From: Sva-07 sp963715285
GTDB taxonomy: Bacteria > Actinomycetota > Acidimicrobiia > Acidimicrobiales > Ilumatobacteraceae
Assembly (NCBI GenBank): GCA_963715285.1
Contig: CAVQRU010000033.1
Location: 1-64,000 of the forward strand
Direction of reading: 5' to 3'
DNA length: 64,000 nucleotides
Under the pieces are notes generated by a model, which made no database searches, was not told the origin of the DNA, and saw nothing but the letters and a program-made list of their open reading frames with translations. Positions within the stretch are counted from its first letter, which is position 1. The number at the start of each line of letters is the position of its first letter. Positions 56,860 through 64,000 of the stretch are shown here, piece after piece. A program made the translations under genes and the position numbers.

Positions 56860-58485
56860 TCAGATCGGTCCGACGCCGCCGTAGCGGACGCCGGCGAGGT
56901 GTGCCATCTCCCGGTCGAACGTGGTGAGGTCGTCGACGTCGAACTGGTCGAGTCGATCGTGACCGCATGCACGGGCGAGCACGGACATCAGGTGCACCGT
57001 CGAGGTGAGGAACTGCTCGAGGCGCCTCGCCGATTCGTCGACGACGAGCCGTGATCGCAGGCCGGGCTTCTGGGTGGCGATGCCGACCGGACAGTTGTCG
57101 GTGTTGCACGCTCGCATCCCGAGGCAACCGATCGCCTGGATCGCAGAGTTGCCGATCGCGACGGCATCGGCGCCGAGGGCGAGCGCCTTGGCGAAGTCGG
57201 CAGGGGTGCGGAGCCCACCGGTGATCACCAGCGTGACGTCGCCACGACCGAGCTGGTCGAGGTGGCGACGGGCCCGGGCGAGGGCGGGGATCGTGGGCAC
57301 GGAGATGTTGTCGCGGAACAGCAGCGGGGCGGCACCGGTGCCGCCGCCACGCCCGTCGAGGATGATGTAGTCGACGCCGATCGCGAGGGCAGCGTCGATG
57401 TCACGCTCGACGTGCTGGGCCGACAGTTTCACGCCGATCGGAATGCCGCCGCTCGCAGCGCGGACGTCGGCGGCGACCGCGGCGAAGTCAGCGGTGGTGG
57501 TCAGGTCGGGGAAGGTGGCGGGAGAGACGGCGTCCTCGCCTTCGTGGAGGCCACGCACCTCGGCGATCTTCGCGGTCACCTTCGTTCCGGGGAGGTGACC
57601 GCCGGTGCCGGTCTTGGCGCCCTGGCCGAGCTTGAAGTGGAACGCCTGGACGTCGCGCACCTTGTCGATCGACCAGCCGAACTTCCCGGAGGCGAGTTCG
57701 TAGAGGTAGCGGCTGTTCGCCGCGTGCTCGTCGGGCAACATGCCGCCCTCGCCGGAGCAGATCCCGGTGCCGGCGAGTTCGGCGCCCTTCGCCAGCGCCA
57801 CCTTGGCTTCCTCCGACAGGGCCCCGAAGCTCATGTCGGTGACGAAGAGCGGGATGTCGAGCCGCAGCGGCTTGTCGGCGTCGGGGCCGATCACCGTCGA
57901 GGTGTCGACGTCGACGTCGTCGAGTTTCGGCTTGGTGGCGAGTTGCGCGGTCACGAACTGGATCGAGTCCCACGCCGGGAGCTGGTCCCGCGGCACGCCC
58001 ATCGCCGCCATCGGGCCGTGACTGCCGGCGCTCCCGGTGGCCATCGCGTGGATCGTGCCCACGAGCGGCTCCTCGGGTGCACCGTGGGGATCGGCGAACT
58101 CGCCGAGGTAGACGCTGCGGTCGTAGGGCTGCGGGTTGTCGGTCTCCCACTGTTCGATCTCGTCGAGGTCGACGAACAGCCGGCCGTCGTCGACCCACGA
58201 GGTGAACCGATGGAGGGCCTCGTCGTTGTTGTAGGCGGAGACACCGGTGTCCTTGCGGTAGTCCCAGCCGTGGACACCACAGATCAGGTCGGGTCCGGAG
58301 ACGCGACCGTCGGCGAGCTTGACACCCCGGTGCAGACAGCGCCCGTAGAGCACCGAGTGCTGGTCGGCGGGATCGTCGCCGCCGTCGTCCCAGCGGAGCA
58401 CCACCAGGTCCACGGTGGACACCAGCACGCCGGTCGGCGTGTCGGGTTCGAGGTCGTTCCAGTCGGCGATCGGATGCGGGTGCAT
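56860..58485 (-). CDS. Rieske domain fused to FMN-binding glutamate synthase-like domain
   Basis: 541 residues. The N-terminal third is a Rieske [2Fe-2S] domain: GRCLHRGVKLADG gives CxH and LICGVHGWDYRKD gives CxxH. The rest is a GltS-type FMN barrel: FVTDMSFGALSEEAKVALAK, GTGICSGEGGMLPDE, RDVQAFHFKLGQGAKTGTGG, GVDYIILDGRGGGTGAAPL, and the iron-sulfur Cys cluster MRACNTDNCPVGIATQ. No N-terminal amidotransferase domain is present, so it is not a complete glutamate synthase; it resembles the FMN-binding glutamate synthase family proteins. The Rieske domain may pass electrons to the flavin. AAGGAG precedes the ATG at 58485. Confidence 0.88.
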   Translation of the reverse strand: MHPHPIADWNDLEPDTPTGVLVSTVDLVVLRWDDGGDDPADQHSVLYGRCLHRGVKLADGRVSGPDLICGVHGWDYRKDTGVSAYNNDEALHRFTSWVDDGRLFVDLDEIEQWETDNPQPYDRSVYLGEFADPHGAPEEPLVGTIHAMATGSAGSHGPMAAMGVPRDQLPAWDSIQFVTAQLATKPKLDDVDVDTSTVIGPDADKPLRLDIPLFVTDMSFGALSEEAKVALAKGAELAGTGICSGEGGMLPDEHAANSRYLYELASGKFGWSIDKVRDVQAFHFKLGQGAKTGTGGHLPGTKVTAKIAEVRGLHEGEDAVSPATFPDLTTTADFAAVAADVRAASGGIPIGVKLSAQHVERDIDAALAIGVDYIILDGRGGGTGAAPLLFRDNISVPTIPALARARRHLDQLGRGDVTLVITGGLRTPADFAKALALGADAVAIGNSAIQAIGCLGMRACNTDNCPVGIATQKPGLRSRLVVDESARRLEQFLTSTVHLMSVLARACGHDRLDQFDVDDLTTFDREMAHLAGVRYGGVGPI

Positions 58486-58557
58486 GGGTCTCCTTGCGGG
58501 TCGGGGGTTGCGGTCGGGATGTTTCAGCGGCGATCGGTGGTGATCGATGGCTCGGGA

Positions 58558-59307
58558 CTACCCCGATCGGAGCTGGGTGATACCCGCGAGGAGGAATTCG
58601 ATGGCGCGCCCGAGCGGGTCGGCGGCGGCATCGAGTTGGGCGTAGCCCAGCACTGCACCGAACGGGGCGTTCCAGTAGTCGGCCGAACCGGGCCGAGCTG
58701 CGTCCCACGGCCCGACGTAGAGATAGGGCTCGTCGCTGAAGCCGTCGCCGGCAGCGGCGCCGAGGTTGCAGCGAACGCCGGGGCGCGCGGCGAGATCGAT
58801 GCCGTGGTCGAAGTGCTCGGGCCAGAGTCGGCCGACCGATGCCTCGGCGCCGGGGACCGACGCGACGACCTCGTCGATCGCCCGCTGGCCGATGAGATAC
58901 CACTCCCCCAGCAGCTGCGCCGACAGGCTGTCGAGGACGAGCATCCCCGTCGGATCGCCCAGTGGCGGTGTGTCGCCACCGACCCAGAAGCCGGGGTCCG
59001 GTTCGAAGCCGATCGCCCGGCACAGCTCTGCGATCGAGCTGCCGGCGACGGTGACGACCTCGGTGGAGGCGGTCAGCTCGCTCATATCGTCGCCGATCAC
59101 CCGCTCGACGAACAGCGACCCGCCGACCAGCCGGAGGCGTTCGCGCTGCTCCCCGACGGGCGGTGTGCCGAAGCCTCCCGGGAGCGGGGTCAGGTCGAAG
59201 AGACCGTCGTGGCGGAATCGCCCCTGGGCGAGCACGTGGGTGGCGATGCGCTGGAGCGTGGCTCGTTGCGCGCCCCAGTCGTCGGGCAGCGGATGCAGGT
59301 TCCCCAT
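58558..59307 (-). CDS. Conserved protein of unknown function
   Basis: 249 residues, no membrane helix or signal. The block LWPEHFDHGIDLAARPGVRC and the EPYLYVGPWDAARPG segment with YWNAPFGAVLGYAQLD are a recognisable pattern of actinobacterial proteins with no assigned function. SLFVERVIGDDMSELTAST precedes them. The start at 59307 begins MGNLHPLPDDWGAQRATL, which fits the pattern of relatives that start with a helix and a Trp-Gly-x-x-R. No catalytic motif is apparent. It follows the Rieske fusion convergently in order, sharing the strand with it. Confidence 0.7.
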   Translation of the reverse strand: MGNLHPLPDDWGAQRATLQRIATHVLAQGRFRHDGLFDLTPLPGGFGTPPVGEQRERLRLVGGSLFVERVIGDDMSELTASTEVVTVAGSSIAELCRAIGFEPDPGFWVGGDTPPLGDPTGMLVLDSLSAQLLGEWYLIGQRAIDEVVASVPGAEASVGRLWPEHFDHGIDLAARPGVRCNLGAAAGDGFSDEPYLYVGPWDAARPGSADYWNAPFGAVLGYAQLDAAADPLGRAIEFLLAGITQLRSG

Positions 59308-59448
59308 GGCGCGGAGTCTTGCACCGTTCTGCGGTGACGGGTTCGACGCGCCGGCGGCTTTCCGGAATGATCACACCGTGCTGGAGTCATCGCGGCATCC
59401 GCACTGACTCCGCCCCGGCGTCTCCGACGGCGCGGCTACCGTCTCGCG

Positions 59449-59844
59449 ATGGCCATCGAGAAGATCGACCCACCCGAGCTGTCCGAACCGGTCGGCTACA
59501 CCCACACCGTCGTCGCGACCGGAACTCGCCGCGTGTACGTCGCAGGGCAGACCGGCGTCGGGCCCGACGGCGCGGTCGTGGGAGCCGACCTCGCCTCCCA
59601 GACCGCGCAAGCGCTCCGCAACGTCGGCGTCGCCCTCGCTGCCGGCGGTGCGTCGTGGGAGCACGTGGCCAGGATGAACGTCCTCATCGTCGGATTCGAG
59701 CCGTCGATGGCCGAGGGATTGTTCGCCGGTATCGGCGAGGTGTTCGGCGAGGAGATGCCGATCGCGGCCACGACGCTGTACGGCGTGCAGTCGCTGTTCG
59801 AGCCCGATCACCTCGTGGAGATCGACTGCATCGCCGAGGTCTGA
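59449..59844 (+). CDS. RidA/YjgF family protein
   Basis: 131 residues. Hydrolyses reactive enamine/imine intermediates or acts as a related deaminase. GYTHTVVATGTRRVYVAGQT is the N-terminal strand set, FVGxD-like GVGPDGAVVGADLASQTAQA follows, ALRNVGVALAAGGASWEHVA with RMNVLIVG are the central helix and strand, and the C-terminal IAATTLYGVQSLFEPDHLVE with IDCIAEV is the usual ending; the Arg of the standard signature (RxxV) is not obvious. The trimer acts in the cytoplasm. The start ATG is at 59449; it is 141 bp from the divergent unknown gene. Confidence 0.85.
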   Translation: MAIEKIDPPELSEPVGYTHTVVATGTRRVYVAGQTGVGPDGAVVGADLASQTAQALRNVGVALAAGGASWEHVARMNVLIVGFEPSMAEGLFAGIGEVFGEEMPIAATTLYGVQSLFEPDHLVEIDCIAEV

Positions 59845-59883
59845 GCACCGTCGGGGTGCATCGTCACCCGCGACGCAGCCCCA

Positions 59884-60549
59884 TCAGTTCGCGCGCGGCT
59901 TGCGGGCGCCCGACTCCTCGGCGATGCGCTTCTTGCTGGCGGCGAACGAGCAGATCGGACATGCAGTGAGGTCGTGGCGCTGCGCCGGGCAGTAGTCGCG
60001 GCCGAACCAGATCATCTGGAGGTGCCGGTCGTTCCAGGTGTCGCGTGGGAACACGGCCTTGAGGTCACGCTCGGTGCGTTCGACGTTGGAGCCGTTCGAG
60101 AGGCCCCATCGGGCGGCGAGACGGTGGATGTGGGTGTCGACCGGGAACGCCGGCACGCCGAAGGCATGTGCCATGACGACGCTGGCGGTCTTGTGGCCGA
60201 CCCCGGCGAGCGATTCGAGGAACTCCCAGTCGCCGATCACCTCGCCGCCCGCATCGACGATCTGGTTCGCGGCGGTCCACAGGTTCCTGGCCTTCGTGGG
60301 CGCGAGGCCGACCTCGCGGATCAGCTCCAGGATCTGGTCGGGATCGAGCGCGGCCATCTTCTCGGGCGTGTCGGCGACGGCGAACAGGCCCGGGGTGACC
60401 TGGTTGACCTTCTTGTCGGTGGTCTGCGCCGAGAGCGCCACGGCGACGAGCAGCGTGTACGCGTCGGTGTGGTCGAGCGGCATCGGCGGATCGGGGTAGA
60501 GGTCGTCGAGGATCTCCCCGATCCGGTCGGCTTTCTCCTGGCGTCGCAT
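59884..60549 (-). CDS. nth: Endonuclease III (DNA glycosylase/AP lyase), variant Fe-S cluster
   Basis: 221 residues. Removes oxidised pyrimidines from DNA and cleaves the strand. ALSAQTTDKKVNQVTPGLF, then LESLAGVGHKTASVVMAHAF (helix-hairpin-helix with the catalytic Lys) and FPVDTHIHRLAARWG (catalytic Asp) are clear. The C-terminal cluster region is GRDYCPAQRHDLTACPICS. This gives three Cys in a C-x9-C-x2-C pattern, while E. coli Nth has C-x6-C-x2-C-x5-C; the fourth Cys is not visible. Such endings occur in a separate Nth lineage, so I regard it as a variant rather than damage. The start ATG at 60549 is the natural one. Confidence 0.9.
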   Translation of the reverse strand: MRRQEKADRIGEILDDLYPDPPMPLDHTDAYTLLVAVALSAQTTDKKVNQVTPGLFAVADTPEKMAALDPDQILELIREVGLAPTKARNLWTAANQIVDAGGEVIGDWEFLESLAGVGHKTASVVMAHAFGVPAFPVDTHIHRLAARWGLSNGSNVERTERDLKAVFPRDTWNDRHLQMIWFGRDYCPAQRHDLTACPICSFAASKKRIAEESGARKPRAN

Positions 60550-60589
60550 CGTGTCCGACGGTACCGGTCGCCGCGCCGCCAGCGACGCG

Positions 60590-60970
60590 TCAGGTGGCGG
60601 CGATCGACAACCATTCGTCGTCGGTCCAGTGCCGGCGCAGCTCGGTGCTGACGAAGTCGGCGGTCCAGCGGACCATGTCGATCCACGGCAGATCGGCCGA
60701 GGCGATCTCGGTGTAGGCCATCCCGTCGAGGAGCAGCGCGGCGTCGTCGATGCCGATCGTCACGTCGGTGGGATCGTCCGGTCCCTGGCCGGTGTCGTCG
60801 ACCCCGAGCGTGATGCCGAGGCGGGCCTCGACCTCCATCAGGCGGCCGACGTCCCAGCGGGTCGGATCGCCCGACATCGCCTGGTCGGTCATGATCCCGA
60901 GGATCTGAGCGAGCGCCATCCGGGCGTCGGCCTCCAGTTCGAACTCGCGGGGAAGACGCACGCCGGTCAT
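60590..60970 (-). CDS. Small acidic protein of unknown function
   Basis: 126 residues. MTGVRLPREFELEADARMAL starts at ATG 60970; the rest, including LGITLGVDDTGQGPDDPTDV and DMVRWTADFVSTELRRHWTD, is acidic, with several Trp near the C-terminus. No signal or membrane helix. The same frame stays open upstream to 63019, but that would lie antisense to the formate dehydrogenase and is not credible. The 87 bp to the divergent dehydrogenase start may hold promoters for both. No family recognised; the call rests on composition and a plausible gene boundary. Confidence 0.55.
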   Translation of the reverse strand: MTGVRLPREFELEADARMALAQILGIMTDQAMSGDPTRWDVGRLMEVEARLGITLGVDDTGQGPDDPTDVTIGIDDAALLLDGMAYTEIASADLPWIDMVRWTADFVSTELRRHWTDDEWLSIAAT

Positions 60971-61057
60971 CCTCCCATCGCCTGCCGGCAGCGGCCTGTT
61001 CGAGCCACGATTCGATGCTCGACCGACGCCGAAACCGCGTCGCAGTAGTGTCGAGGC

Positions 61058-63026
61058 ATGGCTGCGTTCGGAGCACGGCGACATCGGTACCGCCCCCTCG
61101 ACCGGCTGACCCAACCGCTGGTCCGCGACGGCGACACCCTGCGTCCCGCGAGCTGGGACGAGGCACTCGATCGGGCGGCGAGCGGCTTTCGCGCCGCGCT
61201 GGAGCGGGAGACCGGCTCCGGGATCGGGGTCTTCTCGTGCTCGAAGTCGACCAACGAGATGAACTTCATCGCCCAGAAGCTCGCTCGTACCGCCTTCGCC
61301 ACCAACGACATCGACAGCTGCAACCGGACTTGACACGCACCGTCGGTGGTCGGTCTGGCCACGGTCTTCGGTGCCGGCGGGGGGACGTCGTCGTACGCAG
61401 AGGCGAGAGACGCCGATGTCATCGTGATGTGGGGTTCGAACGCCCGCAATGCCCATCCCATCTACTTCCACCACGTGCTCCAGGCCGTGCGTCGTGGCGC
61501 CGAGTTGTTCGTCATCGACCCTCGCCGAACCGAGACGGCGCAGTTCGCCGATCGTTGGCTCGGTCTCGAGGTGGGAACGGACATCGCGCTGTCGAACACC
61601 GTCGCACGGGAGATCATCGATGCCGGCCTGGTCCATCACGACTTCGTCGAGCGGGCCACGTCCGGCTTCGACGAGTACGCCGCCGCCGTCGAGCCCTGGA
61701 CGCTCGAACGGGGCAGCGAGGTGACCGGCGTCCCGCCCGACGCGATCCGCGAGCTCGCCCATGCCTACGCCACCGCCCGCGCCGCGCAGCTGTGTTGGAC
61801 GCTCGGGATCACCGAACATCACAACGGTGTCGACAACGTCCTGTCGCTGTGCAACCTCGCACTGCTCGCCGGTCAGGTCGGCCGGTACGGCGCCGGGCTG
61901 TCGCCGCTGCGCGGGCAGAACAACGTGCAGGGCGGCGGTGACATGGGAGCGCTGCCCGACCGACTGCCCGGATTCCAGCGCGTCGACGACGATGTCGCCC
62001 GGGCGAGATTCGAGGCCGAATGGGGCGCCACCGTGCCGCCGACACCCGGGCGGAACCTCACCCAGATGTTCGATGCGATGGAACACGGCAGCCTCCGTTC
62101 GCTGCTCGTGGTCGGCGAGAATCCGGCGCAGTCCGAGGCCGACGTGAGCCGGGCGGTGGAACTGCTCCGCGGTCTCGACCATCTCGTGGTGCTCGACATC
62201 CATCGCACCGGCACGGCCGAACTCGCCGACGTCGTGCTCCCCGGTTCGGCGTCGTGGTGCGAGTCCGACGGGACGGTGACGAACTCCGAGCGCCGCGTGC
62301 AACGGGTTCGCAAGGCCCTCGATCCGCCGGGGGAAGCCCGCGATGACATCGACATCCTGGTCGAGCTGGCCCGTCGGCTCGGCCACGACTGGACGTACGA
62401 CACCCACGAGGACATCTGGAACGAGGTGCGCCGGCTCTCGCCGATGCACGCCGGCATGTCGTGGGCACGGCTCGAGGCGACCGGCGGCCTGCAGTGGCCG
62501 TGCCCGTCCGAGGACTCGGTCGAGCCCTCCTTCCTGCACGGCCGCCTGTGGGCCGACGATCCGGCCGCCCGTGGACGTCGCGCTCCGTTCAGCGTGGTCG
62601 CCCACGAACCGCCCGCGGAGGCGGTCACCGCAGAGTTCCCATTGCGGTTGACCACCGGACGCCGACTCGACTCGTACAACACCGGAGTGCAGTCCGGCGG
62701 CTACCGGAGTCCCAACCGACACGGGGAGAGCGTCGACGTGTCGCCCGCCGACGCCAGGTCGCTGGACCTGTCCGACGGCGAGCTCGTCCGGGTGATCTCG
62801 CCACGCGGGAGCGGTGGAGGCGCCGGTCCGCATCGACCGGGGGTTGCGCGCCGGTCTGGTGTTCATGACCTTCCACTTCCCCGACGAGGTCGACGTCAAC
62901 CGCCTGACGATCGACGCCACCGACCCGAAGTCGGGCACCGCCGAGTTCAAGGCGGCCGCCGTGCGGATCGAGAAGATCGAGACGGCCGCGCACCCGACGA
63001 CCACCGAGCGGACGGTCACCTCGTGA
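61058..63026 (+). CDS. fdhA: Selenocysteine-containing formate dehydrogenase catalytic subunit (UGA read as Sec); one frame break near the 3' end
   Basis: About 655 residues. The TGA at 61331-61333 is in frame between DSCNRT and HAPSVVGLATVFG, exactly where formate dehydrogenases carry Sec (or Cys) followed by His; both halves share one frame (Sec-92). Downstream, ARDADVIVMWGSNARNAHPI, LCNLALLAGQVGRYGAGLSP and RGQNNVQGGGDMG are molybdopterin-binding blocks. Near 62812 one extra base moves the frame: ISPRGS continues as VEAPVRIDRGLRAGLVFMTF to the stop at 63026. The protein begins right before DRLTQPLVRDG and lacks the usual N-terminal [4Fe-4S] lobe (CxxCxxxC), which is odd. It should oxidise formate with the diaphorase encoded next. 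Confidence 0.85.
61331..61362 (+). promoter_or_regulatory. Bacterial SECIS element overlapping the Sec codon
   Basis: The UGA at 61331-61333 is followed by 18 nt and then the loop GGUCU at 61352-61356. The loop is closed by a 6-bp stem, GUGGUC (61346-61351) with GGCCAC (61357-61362), including one U-G wobble. Loop sequence, spacing from UGA and the helix match the E. coli fdhF SECIS as I recall it, whose loop contacts SelB. This supports selenocysteine insertion rather than termination. Confidence 0.85.
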
Positions 63027-63054
63027 ACACCCGAGCACGCTCAGGGCTGAGCCG

Positions 63055-64000
63055 ATGGAGCTGACGATTCGCGGCATCGCGCCGACCGACGCCGAACGCG
63101 AGGCGATCGAATCGGTGCTCGGCCGCCCGCCCGCGGCGAGCGACCACGAGCGTCGCGGAGGGCAGGCCCTGCGGTCACTGCGCCACCTGCTGCTCCCGAC
63201 GCTCCATGCCGTGAACGATCGGGTCGGTTGGATCAGCCAGCCCGCCATCGACCACGTCGCCGAGCGACTCGACGTCTCACCCGCCGAGATCTTCGGCGTC
63301 GCCACCTTCTACGGGCTCTTCTCCACCGACGAACGGGCGGGACGCCAGGTGCACGTGTGCATCGATCTCGCCTGCCGCGCCGCCGGGGGCGCTCGCGACG
63401 CCGACCTGCCTCCCGGGACCCACGCGTCCCCGTGCCTCGGACTGTGCGAGCAGGCGCCGGCCGCACTGGTGGTCGAGCCGGGCGACCCCGTACGGCGCAG
63501 CACCGTGGGCGGTCTCGACCTCCAGACGCTCGAGCGGCTGGCCGCCGGTGGGCCGATCGAGCCGAGGTCGACCCGCACGCTGGCCTCGGTGCCCCAGGCC
63601 GGCAACGGCGACCTGGTGCTGCTCGCCCGCGCCGACGGGGCCGACCCGCTCGACCTCGATGCGTACGTGGAACGCGGCGGGTTGCGGGCGCTCGCCCGCG
63701 CCCGCGAGATCGGCGCCGACGCCGTGATCGCACTCGTCGATGCCGCCGGGCTGATCGGCCGGGGTGGCGCCGGGTTCCCCACGGCGAGGAAGTGGGCGGC
63801 AGTGCGGGCACAGGCGGCGACGCCGCACCACCTCGTCTGCAACGCCGACGAGTCGGAACCCGGCACGTTCAAGGACCGGCATCTCATCGAGCACGACCCG
63901 TTCGGGCTGCTCGAGTCGATCTGCATCGCGGCGCTCGCCACCGGCTGCGACCACGGATGGATCTACCTGCGCGGCGAATACCCGGAGGCGGAGGCGATCC
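63055..64000 (+). CDS. NuoE-NuoF fusion, diaphorase subunit of formate dehydrogenase (cut by window end)
   Basis: 315 residues visible; the C-terminus lies outside the window. Residues about 15-150 are a NuoE/FdsG-like thioredoxin-fold domain: ISQPAIDHVAERLDVSPAEI with FGVATFYGLF, VHVCIDLACRAAGG and ASPCLGLCEQAPAALV, whose Cys bind a [2Fe-2S] cluster. The NuoF/FdsB-like part follows: GLIGRGGAGFPTARKWAAVR is the FMN/NADH motif and NADESEPGTFKDRHLIEHD the next block. This is the NAD+-reducing module of soluble formate dehydrogenases of the FdsABG kind. It lies 28 bp after the catalytic subunit, so it is probably in one operon. ATG 63055 gives MELTIRGIAPTD. Confidence 0.9.
   Translation, partial: MELTIRGIAPTDAEREAIESVLGRPPAASDHERRGGQALRSLRHLLLPTLHAVNDRVGWISQPAIDHVAERLDVSPAEIFGVATFYGLFSTDERAGRQVHVCIDLACRAAGGARDADLPPGTHASPCLGLCEQAPAALVVEPGDPVRRSTVGGLDLQTLERLAAGGPIEPRSTRTLASVPQAGNGDLVLLARADGADPLDLDAYVERGGLRALARAREIGADAVIALVDAAGLIGRGGAGFPTARKWAAVRAQAATPHHLVCNADESEPGTFKDRHLIEHDPFGLLESICIAALATGCDHGWIYLRGEYPEAEAI

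Noticed and set aside
61331..61333. Stop codon that would split the formate dehydrogenase into a short fragment and a second gene
   Set aside because: Both sides are in one frame, the residue is the known Sec position followed by His, and a SECIS-like hairpin follows at the right distance.
60590..63019. 809-residue minus-strand open frame antisense to fdhA
   Set aside because: Its upper part is the antisense of a gene with strong homology; only the 126 residues below 60970 are plausible.

Overview
The window is a dense, GC-rich chromosomal segment with almost every gap under 160 bp. Gene content points to an actinobacterium, most likely of the Acidimicrobiia (Ilumatobacter-like): polyphosphate-glucokinase-type ROK kinase, two WS/DGAT acyltransferases, L,D-transpeptidases with Thr-rich tails, lipoproteins, an MmyB-type regulator and many GTG starts. 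The lineage is my inference; no rRNA, tRNA, phage, IS or CRISPR was seen.

Layout. 0-4.6 kb: pgi (cut by the window edge), a frame-disrupted pgl and an acyl-CoA mutase large subunit, then rarD and two small lipoproteins. 4.6-15 kb: ABC substrate-binding lipoprotein, zinc metallopeptidase lipoprotein, alpha/beta hydrolase, L,D-transpeptidase, glycosyltransferase, a membrane protein with a lost stop, argG, M20 peptidase, XRE regulator. 15-28.5 kb: fused indolepyruvate:ferredoxin oxidoreductase, CaCA exchanger, polyphosphate glucokinase, beta-helix protein, acyl-CoA dehydrogenase, two divergent WS/DGATs and a second L,D-transpeptidase. 29.7-35.6 kb: a translationally coupled three-gene operon in which a MscS channel with a cyclic-nucleotide-binding domain lies between two membrane sensors ending in degenerate class III cyclase-like domains. 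35.6-40.1 kb: small envelope proteins, three of them SHOCT, around a Na+/H+-type antiporter. 40.2-45.3 kb: a coupled sulfatase, formylglycine-generating enzyme, HAD phosphatase and SulP transporter operon. 45.4-50 kb: USP, a membrane protein, a ceramidase-like/PlsC fusion coupled to a flippase-like protein, and a Dabb protein. 50-60.9 kb: acyl-CoA ligase, DJ-1-like protein, Baeyer-Villiger-type monooxygenase, HtrA protease, crotonase, Rieske-glutamate synthase fusion, RidA and endonuclease III. 61-64 kb: a selenocysteine formate dehydrogenase catalytic subunit read through an in-frame TGA with a SECIS-like hairpin, then a NuoE-NuoF fusion cut by the window end.

Most notable: the cyclase-like/channel/cyclase-like operon, the UGA-decoded formate dehydrogenase, the CREST-PlsC fusion, and a family of palindromes sharing the core GGGGTC-W-GACCCC. 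Six reading-frame breaks, most of them consistent with a single extra base, occur in otherwise intact genes. They should be treated as possible sequence errors before being called pseudogenes.
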